Origin: Chitinophaga terrae (ex Kim and Jung 2007)
Lineage (GTDB): Bacteria; Bacteroidota; Bacteroidia; Chitinophagales; Chitinophagaceae
Direction: 5' to 3'
Length of the DNA stretch: 64,000 bases
Assembly (NCBI RefSeq): GCF_900107795.1
Contig: NZ_FNRL01000003.1
Span: 248,001 to 312,000 of the forward strand
Every line of letters starts with the position of its first letter. The first letter of the stretch is position 1. Position numbers and translations under genes: made by a program. Positions 35,111 to 45,569 of the stretch are shown piece after piece. The notes beneath the pieces were generated by a model. The model was not told the DNA's origin, did not search any database, and saw only the letters and a program-made list of their open reading frames with translations.

Positions 35111-38100
35111 ATGTCACGACACATGTCATGTAATGTATTTCTGCGAATACGTTCGGTATCGCTATCCTTCAAAGGAAGGCTTGTTTTAGGCTGTTTAATG
35201 CTGGTCGCAGTTTTAGCCAACGCGCAATCTGCCGCCCGGCTGAAAGGCCTGGTCCAGGATGAAAATGGCCGCGCTATAACGGGAGCCATTGTTGTTGCAA
35301 AAAACGATAAACTGCATTTCTCGCAGGGCATGCAAACGGATACCTCCGGTACATTTTATTTCAATAACCTGCCTAATAATGGGTTTATTTCCATTACTGT
35401 TTCGTATACAGGTTATATTCCGCAATTATTCGATAACTACTCGCTCTCCAAAGATGGTCTTACTACCATGTATGTAAAACTTGTGAAAGATACTTTCAAC
35501 CTGGGAGAAGTCGTAGTTGTCGGGTATGGCACCCAACGTAAAAAAGATATCACCGGTTCTATTGCCGTAGTTTCTTCAAAAGCGATGGAAAACAGGCCTA
35601 ACGTGCAATTTGGAGATGCGTTGGAAGGCAAGGCAGCCGGCGTGCAAATCATTAAATCATCCGGCTCGCCTCAATCTGGCTTCAGTATACGGATTCGCGG
35701 TACGTCTTCCATCACTTCAGGCAGCGAACCGTTATACCTGGTAGACGGGGTGCCTACTCAAAGTATTTCTGAGATCAATCCGTCCGATATCGAAAGTTTT
35801 TCCATTCTTAAGGATGCTTCTGCCGCTGCCATTTACGGTGCTTCTGGGGCTAACGGCGTAGTATTGATCACTACTAAACGAGGTAACAATGGCAAAACAA
35901 TAGTGTCGTTCGATTCTTACTATGGCATCTCAAACGTACGAAAGAAAATCCCGGTGCTAAATAGTACCCAGTATGCGCAATTGATTCATGATATGGGTGA
36001 AAGCATAGACCTCGGCGTGTTCGATGCTAACACCAACTGGCAGGATGAATTGTTCAGAACCGGTACCAGTCAGAATCTGAACCTGTCTGTAAGAGGCGGT
36101 AATGCTAAAAGCACTTTCTATTTATCAGGCGGCATTGTGCGCCAGAATGGCGTGGTTATCAACAATACCATGAACAGGGCCAACTTCAAAGCCAACCTGG
36201 ATCATAAGATTAATAACATATTCAAGATAGGCACCAGTTTATCCTACAACCGGTGGTATGATGTGGATGTATCTGAAGGCGCTAACGGCGGCGCGAACAG
36301 CGTATTACTGAATACGCTTACCGGCGCTCCGGTCATCAAAGTATATAATCCTACAGGTACCAAATTTACAGTAGATCCTTTCTACCAGGATCTCGATAAC
36401 CCGGTAGGACTTGCAAAAGGGAATGACCACTACTATGTAAAGAACAGGTTTTTAGGCAATGCATATGTAGAAGCGAATATTACTGCCGACCTCAAGGCAA
36501 GAACGATGCTGGGTTATGAAAACTTCGCAGGCAAATATCAGAGCTTTGTAGATCCTTATAAAACTACCGAAGGTAGAAGTAAGAAGGGGATGGCTAACTA
36601 TTCATCTGATGCTAACGAATATTGGATGAGTGAAAACACCCTTACTTACCAGAAGTTGTTTGGTAAGCATAACTTCGGCGCTATGGCCGGTTTTATCGCT
36701 TCGAAAACAGTTGCAAACGTTGCTAGCATCAGCACGCGGAATTTTGCCAATGGAAATATTACTACTGTGAACGGAGGATCTATCATTGATGGAGCTACGC
36801 AGTCGATCACCCAGATTGCTACGAGCTCTGTGATCAGCAGGCTTACCTACAGTTACGACGACAAATATTATTTTACCGGCAACTTCAGGGCTGATGGCTC
36901 GTCTGTGTTTGGTCCTCAAAGCCGCTGGGGATATTTCCCTGCTTTTTCTGTAGCCTGGAGGATCAGTAACGAAGCATTCTTCAAAGACAGGGTTCCTGCC
37001 ATCAATGACCTCAAGTTCAGGTTCAGTTGGGGCGATGTAGGAAATAGCCAGATTGCCGCCTATTCCTATTTAGGAATGATCGCTGCAAACGGCAGCTATG
37101 TATTTGGCAACAAAGTTACTGCAGGGTATACGCCTACAACTCTTGGAAACGATGACCTGCACTGGGAAACTACCAGGCAAACAGATATCGGATTTGACAT
37201 GTCGCTGTTCCATAGCCGCTTGATCCTGACTGCAGACTACTACAACAAGAAAACAATAGACCTGCTCCTCCAGTCCCCAATTCCCGGCAGTTCTGGTTAC
37301 ACTACCGTGTTGAAAAATGTTGGCAGCCTGCAAAACAGGGGTTTTGAGTTTACCGCCAGTTCCAAAAATATCGAAGCCCCCAATCTTACCTGGTCAACCG
37401 ATTTCAACATCAGTTTGAACCGCAATAAAGTGCTGAATGTAAATGACGGGATTATCTATGATGGTGCTATCAACAGCAAGGGGAATAGTATTATTGTAAA
37501 AGCGGGCCTTCCCCTCGGTTCATTCTTTGGTTATGTTGCACAGGGAGTAGACCCCAAAACCGGCAATATGATCTATAAGATCGCCAATGCAGATGAAGGA
37601 CTGCAAACCAGCGATATGGCGGTAATAGGCAACGCCAATCCAAAGTACTCATTCGGTATTACAAATGATTTCAAATATAAGAACTGGAACTTCTCTTTCT
37701 TCGTTCAAAGTGTACAGGGTAACCAGATACTGAATGCAACCAGGATTTATTCTGAAGGCATGTGGGAACTGAGAAACCAGTCGGCCGCCGTACTCAACAG
37801 GTGGAAAAAAGAAGGGGATATAACCAATGTGCCAAGACCTGATTACAACAATACGGACGCTCCTTACAGCAATTATAACTCGCAGATTTCATCAAGATTT
37901 GTAGAGGATGGTTCTTATATCCGTTTGAAATCACTTACCCTTGGTTATACATTTAAACTGAAAAGCGCTAACCTTAAATTGTATTGCACGGGAGAAAACC
38001 TGTTTACAATCACCAGGTATTCCGGTTATGATCCTGAAGTAAGCGCCTTTGGCCATAACAGCAATACGGCTATCGGGGTGGATTTTGGTTCTTATCCTCA

Positions 38101-38140
38101 AACCCGCAGCATCATTTTTGGTTTGAATGCTACTTTCTGA
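35111..38140 (+). CDS. SusC/RagA-family TonB-dependent transporter
   Basis: A 1009-residue protein; a long basic N-region precedes the signal helix, with cleavage near ANAQ (residue 39). Then a carboxypeptidase-regulatory-like domain (44-130), LGEVVVVGYGTQRKKDITG and the plug (GKAAGVQIIKSSGSPQ, AAAIYGASGANGVVLITTKRG), then the barrel ending in RSIIFGLNATF. No STN domain precedes the regulatory domain, although sigma/FecR genes adjoin. It imports the ligand captured by the SusD encoded 26 bp downstream. Confidence 0.95.
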   Translation: MSRHMSCNVFLRIRSVSLSFKGRLVLGCLMLVAVLANAQSAARLKGLVQDENGRAITGAIVVAKNDKLHFSQGMQTDTSGTFYFNNLPNNGFISITVSYTGYIPQLFDNYSLSKDGLTTMYVKLVKDTFNLGEVVVVGYGTQRKKDITGSIAVVSSKAMENRPNVQFGDALEGKAAGVQIIKSSGSPQSGFSIRIRGTSSITSGSEPLYLVDGVPTQSISEINPSDIESFSILKDASAAAIYGASGANGVVLITTKRGNNGKTIVSFDSYYGISNVRKKIPVLNSTQYAQLIHDMGESIDLGVFDANTNWQDELFRTGTSQNLNLSVRGGNAKSTFYLSGGIVRQNGVVINNTMNRANFKANLDHKINNIFKIGTSLSYNRWYDVDVSEGANGGANSVLLNTLTGAPVIKVYNPTGTKFTVDPFYQDLDNPVGLAKGNDHYYVKNRFLGNAYVEANITADLKARTMLGYENFAGKYQSFVDPYKTTEGRSKKGMANYSSDANEYWMSENTLTYQKLFGKHNFGAMAGFIASKTVANVASISTRNFANGNITTVNGGSIIDGATQSITQIATSSVISRLTYSYDDKYYFTGNFRADGSSVFGPQSRWGYFPAFSVAWRISNEAFFKDRVPAINDLKFRFSWGDVGNSQIAAYSYLGMIAANGSYVFGNKVTAGYTPTTLGNDDLHWETTRQTDIGFDMSLFHSRLILTADYYNKKTIDLLLQSPIPGSSGYTTVLKNVGSLQNRGFEFTASSKNIEAPNLTWSTDFNISLNRNKVLNVNDGIIYDGAINSKGNSIIVKAGLPLGSFFGYVAQGVDPKTGNMIYKIANADEGLQTSDMAVIGNANPKYSFGITNDFKYKNWNFSFFVQSVQGNQILNATRIYSEGMWELRNQSAAVLNRWKKEGDITNVPRPDYNNTDAPYSNYNSQISSRFVEDGSYIRLKSLTLGYTFKLKSANLKLYCTGENLFTITRYSGYDPEVSAFGHNSNTAIGVDFGSYPQTRSIIFGLNATF

Positions 38141-38166
38141 GTTTTATGATTCTAAATGTAACAACA

Positions 38167-39681
38167 ATGCTTAAAAATAAATTAGCAATACTGGCCCTGG
38201 GATTGGTAGTTGCTGCCAGCAGTTGCAAGAAATTCCTGGACCTGACGCCTGTTTCCTCTACTACTACCGGTAATGCCTATAAAACCGGGGATGATATAGA
38301 AGCCGCCCTGACCGGCGCCTATGGCTCATTTATGGCCACTAACTTTTACCAGTGGGAAATTTATGCGCATACAGATGTAAGATCAGACAATGCCTATTGC
38401 GGCGGAAGTAACGATGTAGACTACTACCAGTTGGATATGAACAGCGTTCCCAATACCAACGGATCGGTTTACCGGGCGTGGACGGAGCTATACGCGGCCA
38501 TTGCAAGAGCCAATTCCGTATTGGTGAATATTGATAATATAAAAGATGAGTCACTTACAACCGAGCGCCGGCAGCAGATTATCGGGGAAGCGCTCTTTCT
38601 GAGAGCTTTCCATTACTATCAGTTGGTTTCGCTCTGGGGTGGAGTGCCGATAGAACGATATTCAAACAGCGCTGCTTCAAAAGATATAAATCTGCCAAGA
38701 GCCACGGCAGAAGGTACCTATACATTCATAGATTCCTGCCTGCAGGTAGCTGTAAGAAGCCTGCCCGCTTCTTATGGCGCTGATAATATAGACAAGGTAA
38801 GAGCTACGAAAGGAGCCGCTTATGCTTTGCTGGCAAAGATCTGGGCACAGCGCCCGGAAAGGAATTATACAAAGGTGAGTTTGTATTGTGATAGCGTATT
38901 GTTGCAAGGATATTCACTGGTCCCCCGGTATGCCGACCTGTTCGATGGCAATCATAATTACAATACCGAGTCGATCATGGAAATACCATATATAGCCAAT
39001 ACTTCAGGCGTAATTAACTGGGGTACTGAAATGCTGTACCCTACTCATGATAACGGACAAGTTCCTTCAGATACCTGGCAACGCTATTGCGTGCCTTCAA
39101 GAACCCTGGTATCGGCATTTGATAAAGCGGGTGATGTAATCAGGAAGAATGCCTCTATCAGCTTCGAATCTGTACCCTGGAGTGATGTGTTCTGGAATCC
39201 ATGCGGCGCCGGTGATGTATTGGTACCATTTGCCTTTAAGGCGCATAATCCAAGCAACTGGAGCGGCGGCGATCACACTTACTTATTCAGGCTGGCAGAT
39301 ATACTGCTTTTAAAAGCCGAAGCGCTGGCGAACCTGGGAGACCTGGAGCTCTCTGCCTCCTTTGTAAACCAGGTGAGAAGCCGCGTGAAGTTGCCGGACA
39401 TCTCTGGTAATTCCAAAATGGAGCTGCTGACAATCATCCTGAAAGAAAGACAGTTGGAACTGGCATTTGAGTGGCAGCGATGGAATGACCTGAACAGGTA
39501 TAATGTAACCGTTAGTACGATGAACGGGCTGGGAGAAACATATTACAACTGTAATAACGACGGTACTATGACCAAAGGAGCGGCGGTCAACTACAATTTT
39601 AATGATAACAAAACGGTGTTGCCGATTCCGTTAACTGAATTGCAGGCAAATCCAAACCTTACTCAGAATAAAGGCTATTAG
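38167..39681 (+). CDS. SusD/RagB-family outer-membrane lipoprotein
   Basis: A 504-residue lipoprotein with lipobox VAASSC (Cys near residue 19) and CKKFLDLTPVSST. Family blocks: EALFLRAFHYYQLVSLWGGVPI, a SusD-like C-terminus with ILKERQLELAFEWQRWNDLNRYN and VLPIPLTELQANPNLTQNKGY. The ATG at 38167 gives a normal signal peptide; the open frame reaches 38146, but its first seven codons are not typical. It is the last gene of the sigma-FecR-SusC-SusD cluster. The ligand is unknown; no catabolic enzyme is encoded nearby. Confidence 0.93.
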   Translation: MLKNKLAILALGLVVAASSCKKFLDLTPVSSTTTGNAYKTGDDIEAALTGAYGSFMATNFYQWEIYAHTDVRSDNAYCGGSNDVDYYQLDMNSVPNTNGSVYRAWTELYAAIARANSVLVNIDNIKDESLTTERRQQIIGEALFLRAFHYYQLVSLWGGVPIERYSNSAASKDINLPRATAEGTYTFIDSCLQVAVRSLPASYGADNIDKVRATKGAAYALLAKIWAQRPERNYTKVSLYCDSVLLQGYSLVPRYADLFDGNHNYNTESIMEIPYIANTSGVINWGTEMLYPTHDNGQVPSDTWQRYCVPSRTLVSAFDKAGDVIRKNASISFESVPWSDVFWNPCGAGDVLVPFAFKAHNPSNWSGGDHTYLFRLADILLLKAEALANLGDLELSASFVNQVRSRVKLPDISGNSKMELLTIILKERQLELAFEWQRWNDLNRYNVTVSTMNGLGETYYNCNNDGTMTKGAAVNYNFNDNKTVLPIPLTELQANPNLTQNKGY

Positions 39682-39705
39682 ACAGTCCGCCATTGTTTAA
39701 ACCAC

Positions 39706-39737
39706 GAGGGCGTCTCAAATTGATTTTGAGGCGCCCT
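39706..39737. terminator. Bidirectional terminator after susD
   Basis: Stem gagggcgtctcaaa / tttgaggcgccctc with one mismatch, loop ttgat, followed by ctttttg. It lies between susD and the converging OmpA-type gene. Confidence 0.8.
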
Positions 39738-39761
39738 CTTTTTGGGAATAGTTGATCTCAT

Positions 39762-41036
39762 TTATTTTTCCCGAACGCTTACAGATATATGCCTGTCCAG
39801 TTTGCGTTGTTCTTCAGGCGCATCGGCGGCAGCTTTTGCAAATTGAGAGCCGTAACCTTCAGCGCCCAGTAATTGCGCTGCGTTGGCATTTTCTTTCTTC
39901 AGGGCATTTTCAACAGCAACGGCCCGCTCAGTAGAGAGCTTCAGGTTAACGGTGCTGTCGCCTGTTTTATCTGTATAACCGCCTATCTTGATCTTCGCTT
40001 TAGGGAAGGCTTTCAGGATAGCGGCAATATTCTTCACCTGGGCCATGCTTTCTTCCGTAATTTCTGCACTTCCTGTTTTGAAGTTCAGGTTATCGAAATC
40101 GAACCAGACATCTTTACCGGCCTTTTTGCCGTCGTCTTTCAGGAAAGTGACCAGTTGGTCTTCAATTCCGCCTTTATAAGCATTCAGCACAGTTCCGTCA
40201 GGCAATGTTACCTGTATGCTTTCCCGGGCAGAAGGAGTGGATACAGCCGGAGGAGTAGTGACTGAATCAACCAGCTGGCTGGTGGTCACACTGTCGGTTG
40301 TTGAAGTATCAGGTTTGCTGCCGCCGCATCCGCGCATCAGGTACCAGAGTAATATGATCGCTACCAGTATAAGCAGTAAAGACCATATCCATTTCGTGTT
40401 GCCTGTTCTGACGGAGTTGACAGCTCCTGTTGCCGCCCCGGTAGCCGAATGGCCTACGCCGCTAACCAGGTTGCCGAACCTTGAACCGAGTTCGCCCAGG
40501 CTGCCTAAACCTAAGAGCCCGGCCAGGTTAAATCCTCCCGGTACCGCCGAGAGTATTTTGTCTTTCTGGGTATTTAAAAAAGAGAGGAAAGAAGAAGGAG
40601 TGAGATTGTTTTCAGCAGCGTATTGACCAACAGTTCCCAGCGTAGCCGGAGCAGCAGATTGCAGTAATGTATTGGCAGACGATTCTTTGATGCCGGCATA
40701 GCTGGAAAGCATGCCAATGATCGAGCTGACTTTGTCGCCAAAGAGGTTGTGCAGCAGTTCGGAACCTTTGCTGATCAAACCGCCCGAGCCACTCTGTATG
40801 GCGTTGCTGACAGCCGACGGATTGGCCTGGTCTGCCACTCCTTTTACCATATTCAGCAAACCCCCGGCTTCGCCAGATGTGCCCGCTTTGTTCAGCAAGC
40901 CAGCCAGGACGGTTGGAATAATGCCCGTCAAAGCCTTCTGGATGCCCCCCTCACTCTCTCCTAACTGCGAAGAGGCCTGACTAACGATACTACTGTTAAA
41001 GACGCTTTTTGCAGTCTCTATTAAGTCGAAAGACAT
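39762..41036 (-). CDS. DUF937-OmpA fusion membrane protein
   Basis: A 424-residue protein. The N-terminal half is a DUF937 (YidB-like) helical, Gly/Ala/Ser-rich domain (GGIQKALTGIIPTVLAGLLNKAG, LLQSAAPATLGTVGQYAAEN). A single membrane helix (WIWSLLLILVAIILLWYLM, about 217-235) leads to a Ser/Thr linker and then an OmpA peptidoglycan-binding domain (about 300-424): FDFDNLNFKTGSAEITEES, KIKIGGYTDKTGDSTVNLKLSTERA and the terminal LDRHISVSV. DUF937 has no signal peptide, so it should be cytoplasmic with OmpA in the periplasm. Function is unknown. Confidence 0.85.
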   Translation of the reverse strand: MSFDLIETAKSVFNSSIVSQASSQLGESEGGIQKALTGIIPTVLAGLLNKAGTSGEAGGLLNMVKGVADQANPSAVSNAIQSGSGGLISKGSELLHNLFGDKVSSIIGMLSSYAGIKESSANTLLQSAAPATLGTVGQYAAENNLTPSSFLSFLNTQKDKILSAVPGGFNLAGLLGLGSLGELGSRFGNLVSGVGHSATGAATGAVNSVRTGNTKWIWSLLLILVAIILLWYLMRGCGGSKPDTSTTDSVTTSQLVDSVTTPPAVSTPSARESIQVTLPDGTVLNAYKGGIEDQLVTFLKDDGKKAGKDVWFDFDNLNFKTGSAEITEESMAQVKNIAAILKAFPKAKIKIGGYTDKTGDSTVNLKLSTERAVAVENALKKENANAAQLLGAEGYGSQFAKAAADAPEEQRKLDRHISVSVREK

Positions 41037-41305
41037 AATTGTGAGTTTTGTTGTGATGAAGAAATTTTAGCTCGGCTTCGGGTAAGATCGGCCGGTTCAG
41101 GCCGCGAAACCGAATGGTTAACAGCCGGACCCCTCCGGTTGTTTGGTTTTAGGGTCAAAATATGTAAAAATAGCAGTCAATTCACGGCAAACCTGCTAAA
41201 AATGCAGTGTAAATTAAACTTATATGTCATAATTTCCGGACGTACAACATTGGATTAGGATTTGTTGTTTATCTAGCACGTTTTGAAAACATCAAAAAGG
41301 AAGAT

Positions 41306-43906
41306 ATGAATTTGAATAATTTCACTATAAAATCACAGGAGATCCTGCAACAGGCTCAGCAACTCGCTTTCAACAACCAGAACCAGGCGATTGAAACAGG
41401 CCACCTTTTAAAGGCTTTGCTGGAAGACCAGGACAGCCCGGTGGAATACTTACTGAAGAAGAATGATGTAAACGTTTCCTTTGTTAATACCAAATTAAAC
41501 GAACAACTTCAGAAGTATCCAAAGATCGTAGGCGGAGACGCTGGCCAGACGCTCAGCAGGGAGGCTAACAATGCCATCCTGAGAGCAGGGGCTTCTATAA
41601 AAGAATTTAAAGACGAATTTGTAAGCGTTGAACACCTGTTGTTGGCAATACTCCAGGGGAACGACGATACCGCTAAACTGCTGAAAGATGCAGGGCTCAC
41701 AGAAAAAGGGCTGAAAGCCGCCATCCTGGAATTGCGCAAAGGCCAGACAGTCAATTCACAAACAGGAGGCACCCAGTTCAATACCCTTCAGAAATACGCC
41801 AAGAACTTAAATGAAATGGCCCGTGAAGGAAAACTGGACCCGGTAATTGGCCGCGACGACGAGATCAGAAGAACTTTACATATACTTTCCCGCCGGTCTA
41901 AGAACAACCCTATCCTCGTTGGAGAACCAGGCGTTGGTAAAACCGCGATCGTAGAGGGATTAGGACACAGGATCATCAACGGCGACGTGCCCGAGAACCT
42001 GAAATCCAAAGTCATTTATGCTTTGGACATGGGCGCCCTGATGGCAGGTGCAAAATACAGGGGTGAATTTGAAGAACGTTTGAAAGGCGTTGTAAAAGAG
42101 GTATCAGAAAGTAATGGAGAGATCATTCTCTTTATCGATGAAATTCACACGCTGATAGGCGCCGGAGCCATGGAAGGAGCAATGGACGCTGCCAACATCC
42201 TCAAACCTGCATTGGCAAGAGGTGAACTCCGCGCAATCGGTGCAACCACCCTGAATGAATACCAGAAATATTTTGAAAAAGACAAGGCATTGGAAAGGCG
42301 CTTCCAGAAAGTACTGGTAGACGAACCTACCGTTGAAGATGCCATCTCTATATTACGTGGACTGAAGGAAAAATATGAAAGCCATCACCACGTGCTGATA
42401 AAAGACGAGGCCATTATTGCGGCAGTTGAATTATCGCACCGTTATATCACCGATCGTTTCCTGCCGGATAAAGCCATAGACCTGATAGACGAAAGCGCTG
42501 CAAAGCTGAGGTTAGAAATGAACTCTATGCCGGAAGAACTGGATGAACTGGAAAGAAGGATCAGGCAACTGGAAATCGAAAGAGAAGCGATCAAACGGGA
42601 AAATGATGAAGAAAAACTGAGAGAACTGGGAGAAGAGATCGCCCGTTTAGGTGAAGAAAGAAATACTTTCAAGGCTAAATGGCAGGCAGAAAAAGAAATA
42701 GTGGATAAGATCCAGAATGCGAAGGCAGATATCGAAAACCTGAAACTGGAAGCAGAACAGGCAGAAAGGAACGGCGATTTTGGTAGAGTGGCAGAGATCA
42801 GGTACGGTAAAGTTAAAGAACAGGAGAAACTGGTAACAGATCTGACCGCGGAATTAGACCAGATGTCGGCAAATCATAAGCGTTTGCTGAAGGAAGAAGT
42901 GGATGCAGAAGATATCGCAGAAAATGTAGCCAAAGCAACTGGTATCCCGGTATCGAAAATGATGCAGAGCGAAAGGGATAAACTGTTGCACCTGGAAGAA
43001 GAACTGCATCAGCGCGTAGTAGGACAGGAAGAAGCCATAGTGGCTGTATCCGATGCTATCCGCCGCAGCCGCGCCGGCCTGCAGGACCCTCGCCGCCCGA
43101 TCGGTTCCTTCATCTTCCTCGGTACCACAGGTGTGGGTAAAACAGAGCTGGCCAAAGCATTGGCTGAATACCTGTTCGACGATGAGAACATGATGACGCG
43201 TATCGACATGAGCGAATACCAGGAGAAACATTCTGTTAGCCGACTGGTAGGAGCGCCTCCGGGATATGTAGGTTACGATGAAGGCGGTCAGTTGACCGAA
43301 GCCGTAAGACGCAAACCTTACTCCGTGATCCTGCTGGATGAAATTGAAAAAGCGCACCCGGATACTTTTAACATTTTATTGCAGGTGCTCGACGATGGAA
43401 GGTTGACAGATAACAAAGGCAGAGTGGTCAATTTCAAGAATACCATCATTATCATGACCAGCAACATGGGTAGTCATATTATCCAGGAAAACTTCGAAAA
43501 GATCAACGACGAGAACAGGGAAGAGATAGTAGATGCAACTAAGGAAGAAGTGTTAAACCTGCTTAAACAGACCATCCGTCCGGAATTCCTGAACAGGATA
43601 GATGAAGTGATCATGTTCCAGCCATTGATGAGAGAAGAGATCAAAGGAATAATTAACATTCAATTACAACAGTTGAAAGACATGGTGGCTAAAAGTGGCA
43701 TGATATTGGAATTTTCTGACTATGCAATTGAGTATCTCTCCGTTCAGGGTTATGATCCTCAGTTTGGTGCAAGGCCGCTTAAACGCCTTATCCAGAAAGA
43801 AATTATCAACCTGCTGAGTAAAAAGATCCTGGCAGGCGACATAGATAAATCTAAGCCAGTACTTGTCGATGTTTTTGATGGAGTAGTGGTGATTAGAAAC
43901 AAGTAA
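41306..43906 (+). CDS. clpB: ATP-dependent disaggregase ClpB
   Basis: An 866-residue AAA+ chaperone with full architecture: N-domain repeats (1-150), NBD1 with Walker A GEPGVGKT (206-213) and Walker [10 protein letters not shown], the coiled-coil middle domain (about 400-525), and NBD2 with Walker A GTTGVGKT (606-613) and [10 protein letters not shown]. The C-terminal D2-small domain ([18 protein letters not shown]) is present. ClpB with DnaK/DnaJ/GrpE rescues aggregated proteins after heat stress. The start is supported by AAAAAGGAAGAT just upstream. No clear promoter box was found in the 269-bp upstream gap. Confidence 0.98.
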   Translation: MNLNNFTIKSQEILQQAQQLAFNNQNQAIETGHLLKALLEDQDSPVEYLLKKNDVNVSFVNTKLNEQLQKYPKIVGGDAGQTLSREANNAILRAGASIKEFKDEFVSVEHLLLAILQGNDDTAKLLKDAGLTEKGLKAAILELRKGQTVNSQTGGTQFNTLQKYAKNLNEMAREGKLDPVIGRDDEIRRTLHILSRRSKNNPILVGEPGVGKTAIVEGLGHRIINGDVPENLKSKVIYALDMGALMAGAKYRGEFEERLKGVVKEVSESNGEIILFIDEIHTLIGAGAMEGAMDAANILKPALARGELRAIGATTLNEYQKYFEKDKALERRFQKVLVDEPTVEDAISILRGLKEKYESHHHVLIKDEAIIAAVELSHRYITDRFLPDKAIDLIDESAAKLRLEMNSMPEELDELERRIRQLEIEREAIKRENDEEKLRELGEEIARLGEERNTFKAKWQAEKEIVDKIQNAKADIENLKLEAEQAERNGDFGRVAEIRYGKVKEQEKLVTDLTAELDQMSANHKRLLKEEVDAEDIAENVAKATGIPVSKMMQSERDKLLHLEEELHQRVVGQEEAIVAVSDAIRRSRAGLQDPRRPIGSFIFLGTTGVGKTELAKALAEYLFDDENMMTRIDMSEYQEKHSVSRLVGAPPGYVGYDEGGQLTEAVRRKPYSVILLDEIEKAHPDTFNILLQVLDDGRLTDNKGRVVNFKNTIIIMTSNMGSHIIQENFEKINDENREEIVDATKEEVLNLLKQTIRPEFLNRIDEVIMFQPLMREEIKGIINIQLQQLKDMVAKSGMILEFSDYAIEYLSVQGYDPQFGARPLKRLIQKEIINLLSKKILAGDIDKSKPVLVDVFDGVVVIRNK

Positions 43907-43935
43907 TTCTAAATACGACGATACATAGTTACAAT

Positions 43936-43967
43936 AAGCCCCGCGACTCTTCGCGGGGCTTTTTTTG
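43936..43967 (+). terminator. Strong terminator after clpB
   Basis: Perfect 11-bp stem aagccccgcga / tcgcggggctt with loop ctct, then seven T. Confidence 0.9.
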
Positions 43968-44003
43968 TGCCCTCTTTTATCCGTTAGCTTTCAGTAAATT
44001 TGA

Positions 44004-44504
44004 ATGAACCAAAAACGCAGGTATATGATCGGAGCCAGAGAAAAAAGATTTATGCAACATGCCATTGCATTATCGCGCAAAGGGATGGAAAGCGGGGATG
44101 GAGGGCCTTTTGGGGCAGTAGTGGTAAAGGGAGATGAAATAATAGGAGAGGGTTGGAACCAGGTATTGGCAACAACAGACCCTACAGCGCATGCAGAAGT
44201 GGTGGCCATCCGCCAGGCCTGTGAACGTTTAGGCGCCTTTCAGCTGACGGGTTGCGAGATATATACCTCCTGCGAACCTTGCCCCATGTGTTTAGGTGCA
44301 ATTTACTGGGCCAGGCCTCAGCGGGTCTATTATGCCAATACAAAAGAAGATGCGGCAGCCATAGACTTCGATGATTCCTTTATTTACAAGGAGCTGGAAG
44401 TACCGCATACGAAGAAGAAGATCCCGCTTATTCCGATGCCGGATCAGGAAGCTTTGGCGGTGTTCAGAGAGTGGAAAGAGAAAGGAGACAAAACTTTATA
44501 CTGA
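44004..44504 (+). CDS. guaD: Guanine deaminase, cytidine-deaminase-fold type
   Basis: A 166-residue zinc hydrolase. Zn ligands and catalytic Glu are visible: HAEV (His63, Glu65) and PCPMC (Cys93, Cys96). GGPFGAVVVKGDEIIGEGWN and CEPCPMCLGAIYWARPQRVYYAN match the B. subtilis GuaD type; the C-terminal DDSFIYKELEVP is characteristic of GuaD and is not found in TadA. The reaction is guanine to xanthine. Met8 (base 44025) is an alternative start. It stands alone between two terminators. Confidence 0.9.
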   Translation: MNQKRRYMIGAREKRFMQHAIALSRKGMESGDGGPFGAVVVKGDEIIGEGWNQVLATTDPTAHAEVVAIRQACERLGAFQLTGCEIYTSCEPCPMCLGAIYWARPQRVYYANTKEDAAAIDFDDSFIYKELEVPHTKKKIPLIPMPDQEALAVFREWKEKGDKTLY

Positions 44505-44505
44505 T

Positions 44506-44556
44506 AACAGGAAATAAGGATAGAGAAAAAGATGCTTCCTATCCTTATTTCCTGTT
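44506..44556. terminator. Long bidirectional terminator between guaD and the anti-sigma gene
   Basis: A perfect 17-bp inverted repeat (aacaggaaataaggata at 44506-44522, its complement at 44540-44556) with a 17-base loop. The right arm overlaps the last codons and stop of the anti-sigma gene; the left arm begins 1 bp after the guaD stop. Confidence 0.8.
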
Positions 44557-44898
44557 TATAAAATAATAAGCCCAGAAAGCGCCGAGCAGTAATAAGATGA
44601 TACCAAAGATCAGGACCGCCAGGTATATGTAGGTTTCAAGTTTTCTCCTTGACCTGGAGCGCAGACGTAATTGCTTCAATAAATTCCATTTCATTTCGAT
44701 GATCCATCCGGGGATCTTCTCTTTCTCCTTAATTGCAGAAAGTCCTTCTATGGCTTCGCTGCAAAGCTCGCAATCTGCCAGATGCATTTCTACTTCATGC
44801 TGTTCGGCAGCAGACAGTTTTCCCTGGACATAGTCCAGCAACTGCTGTTGAGAAGGACAGCCTGTCGTAACAAATATATCGTTGAAATGCTCGTTCAT
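44545..44898 (-). CDS. Zinc-finger anti-sigma factor
   Basis: A 117-residue protein. The N-terminal zinc-binding motif reads Cys14, then His39-x3-Cys43-x2-Cys46 (MHLADCELC), the ZAS signature. A single membrane helix lies at about 89-113 (YIYLAVLIFGIILLLLGAFWAYYF). It is 18 bp downstream of the sigma gene and should sequester that factor at the membrane. It has almost no periplasmic part (three residues), so it can only sense from the cytoplasm or the bilayer. Confidence 0.82.
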   Translation of the reverse strand: MNEHFNDIFVTTGCPSQQQLLDYVQGKLSAAEQHEVEMHLADCELCSEAIEGLSAIKEKEKIPGWIIEMKWNLLKQLRLRSRSRRKLETYIYLAVLIFGIILLLLGAFWAYYFINRK

Positions 44899-44916
44899 AT
44901 CACTATATAATGCAAG

Positions 44917-45495
44917 TTAGTGGTTTGTGCGTTGTTGTTTCTCCAACAATAGTTTTAAATTTCGTTTCCCGTTCTGGATATAGCTTTTAACCTGTAACAG
45001 GGAATAGCCGGTTTTATCCGCAATTTCCTGGTAAGATTTCTTGTCTAAATAAAACAACTGGATACAGGTACGCTGTTCAGGATTCAGCTGCTGGATAGCA
45101 TGTTCCATGTTTTCTATCAGCAGGTCTTTCTCCTGGTATGCTTTTTTATCCAAGGGTTCTGCAACCATTTCGCCCATGGTCCGGTCGGAGATCTCCTCTT
45201 TATACTTCAAAGGATGGCTCCTCAGTTGCATGAGACAATAGTTTTTTGTTACCTGGTATATCCAGGCTTTAAAAAACTGAATTTCATGGTTATTGACATC
45301 GGATAATACTTTGAGAAAGATTTGCTGTACGGCATCGCGTGCATCCTCTTCATTTTTCAGGTACTTCATGCACATACCCAGAAGCAGCACTGCATACCGG
45401 TCGAAAAGCACGCCAATCCATTCGCTGTTGTGGTCAGCTTTGAACCTTTGCAAAAGCTCCTGGTCTGTTAGTTGTTGTATGGCTGGATTATTCAC
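44917..45495 (-). CDS. ECF RNA polymerase sigma factor
   Basis: A 192-residue sigma-70 family protein. Region 2 is intact: WIGVLFDRYAVLLLGMCMKYLKNEEDARDAVQQIFLKVL and FKAWIYQVTKNYCLMQLR. Region 4: LNPEQRTCIQLFYLDKKSYQEIADKTGYSLLQVKSYIQNGKRNL. It lies 18 bp upstream of its zinc-finger anti-sigma gene and 74 bp downstream of another sigma/anti-sigma-like pair. Likely target genes cannot be named. Confidence 0.92.
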   Translation of the reverse strand: MNNPAIQQLTDQELLQRFKADHNSEWIGVLFDRYAVLLLGMCMKYLKNEEDARDAVQQIFLKVLSDVNNHEIQFFKAWIYQVTKNYCLMQLRSHPLKYKEEISDRTMGEMVAEPLDKKAYQEKDLLIENMEHAIQQLNPEQRTCIQLFYLDKKSYQEIADKTGYSLLQVKSYIQNGKRNLKLLLEKQQRTNH

Positions 45496-45569
45496 AGGCT
45501 AATAAAATGGAATACTATAGCTAAGATGCAGCTACCGTAAAAATGCACAAATAATTGCAGAAATTTTTT

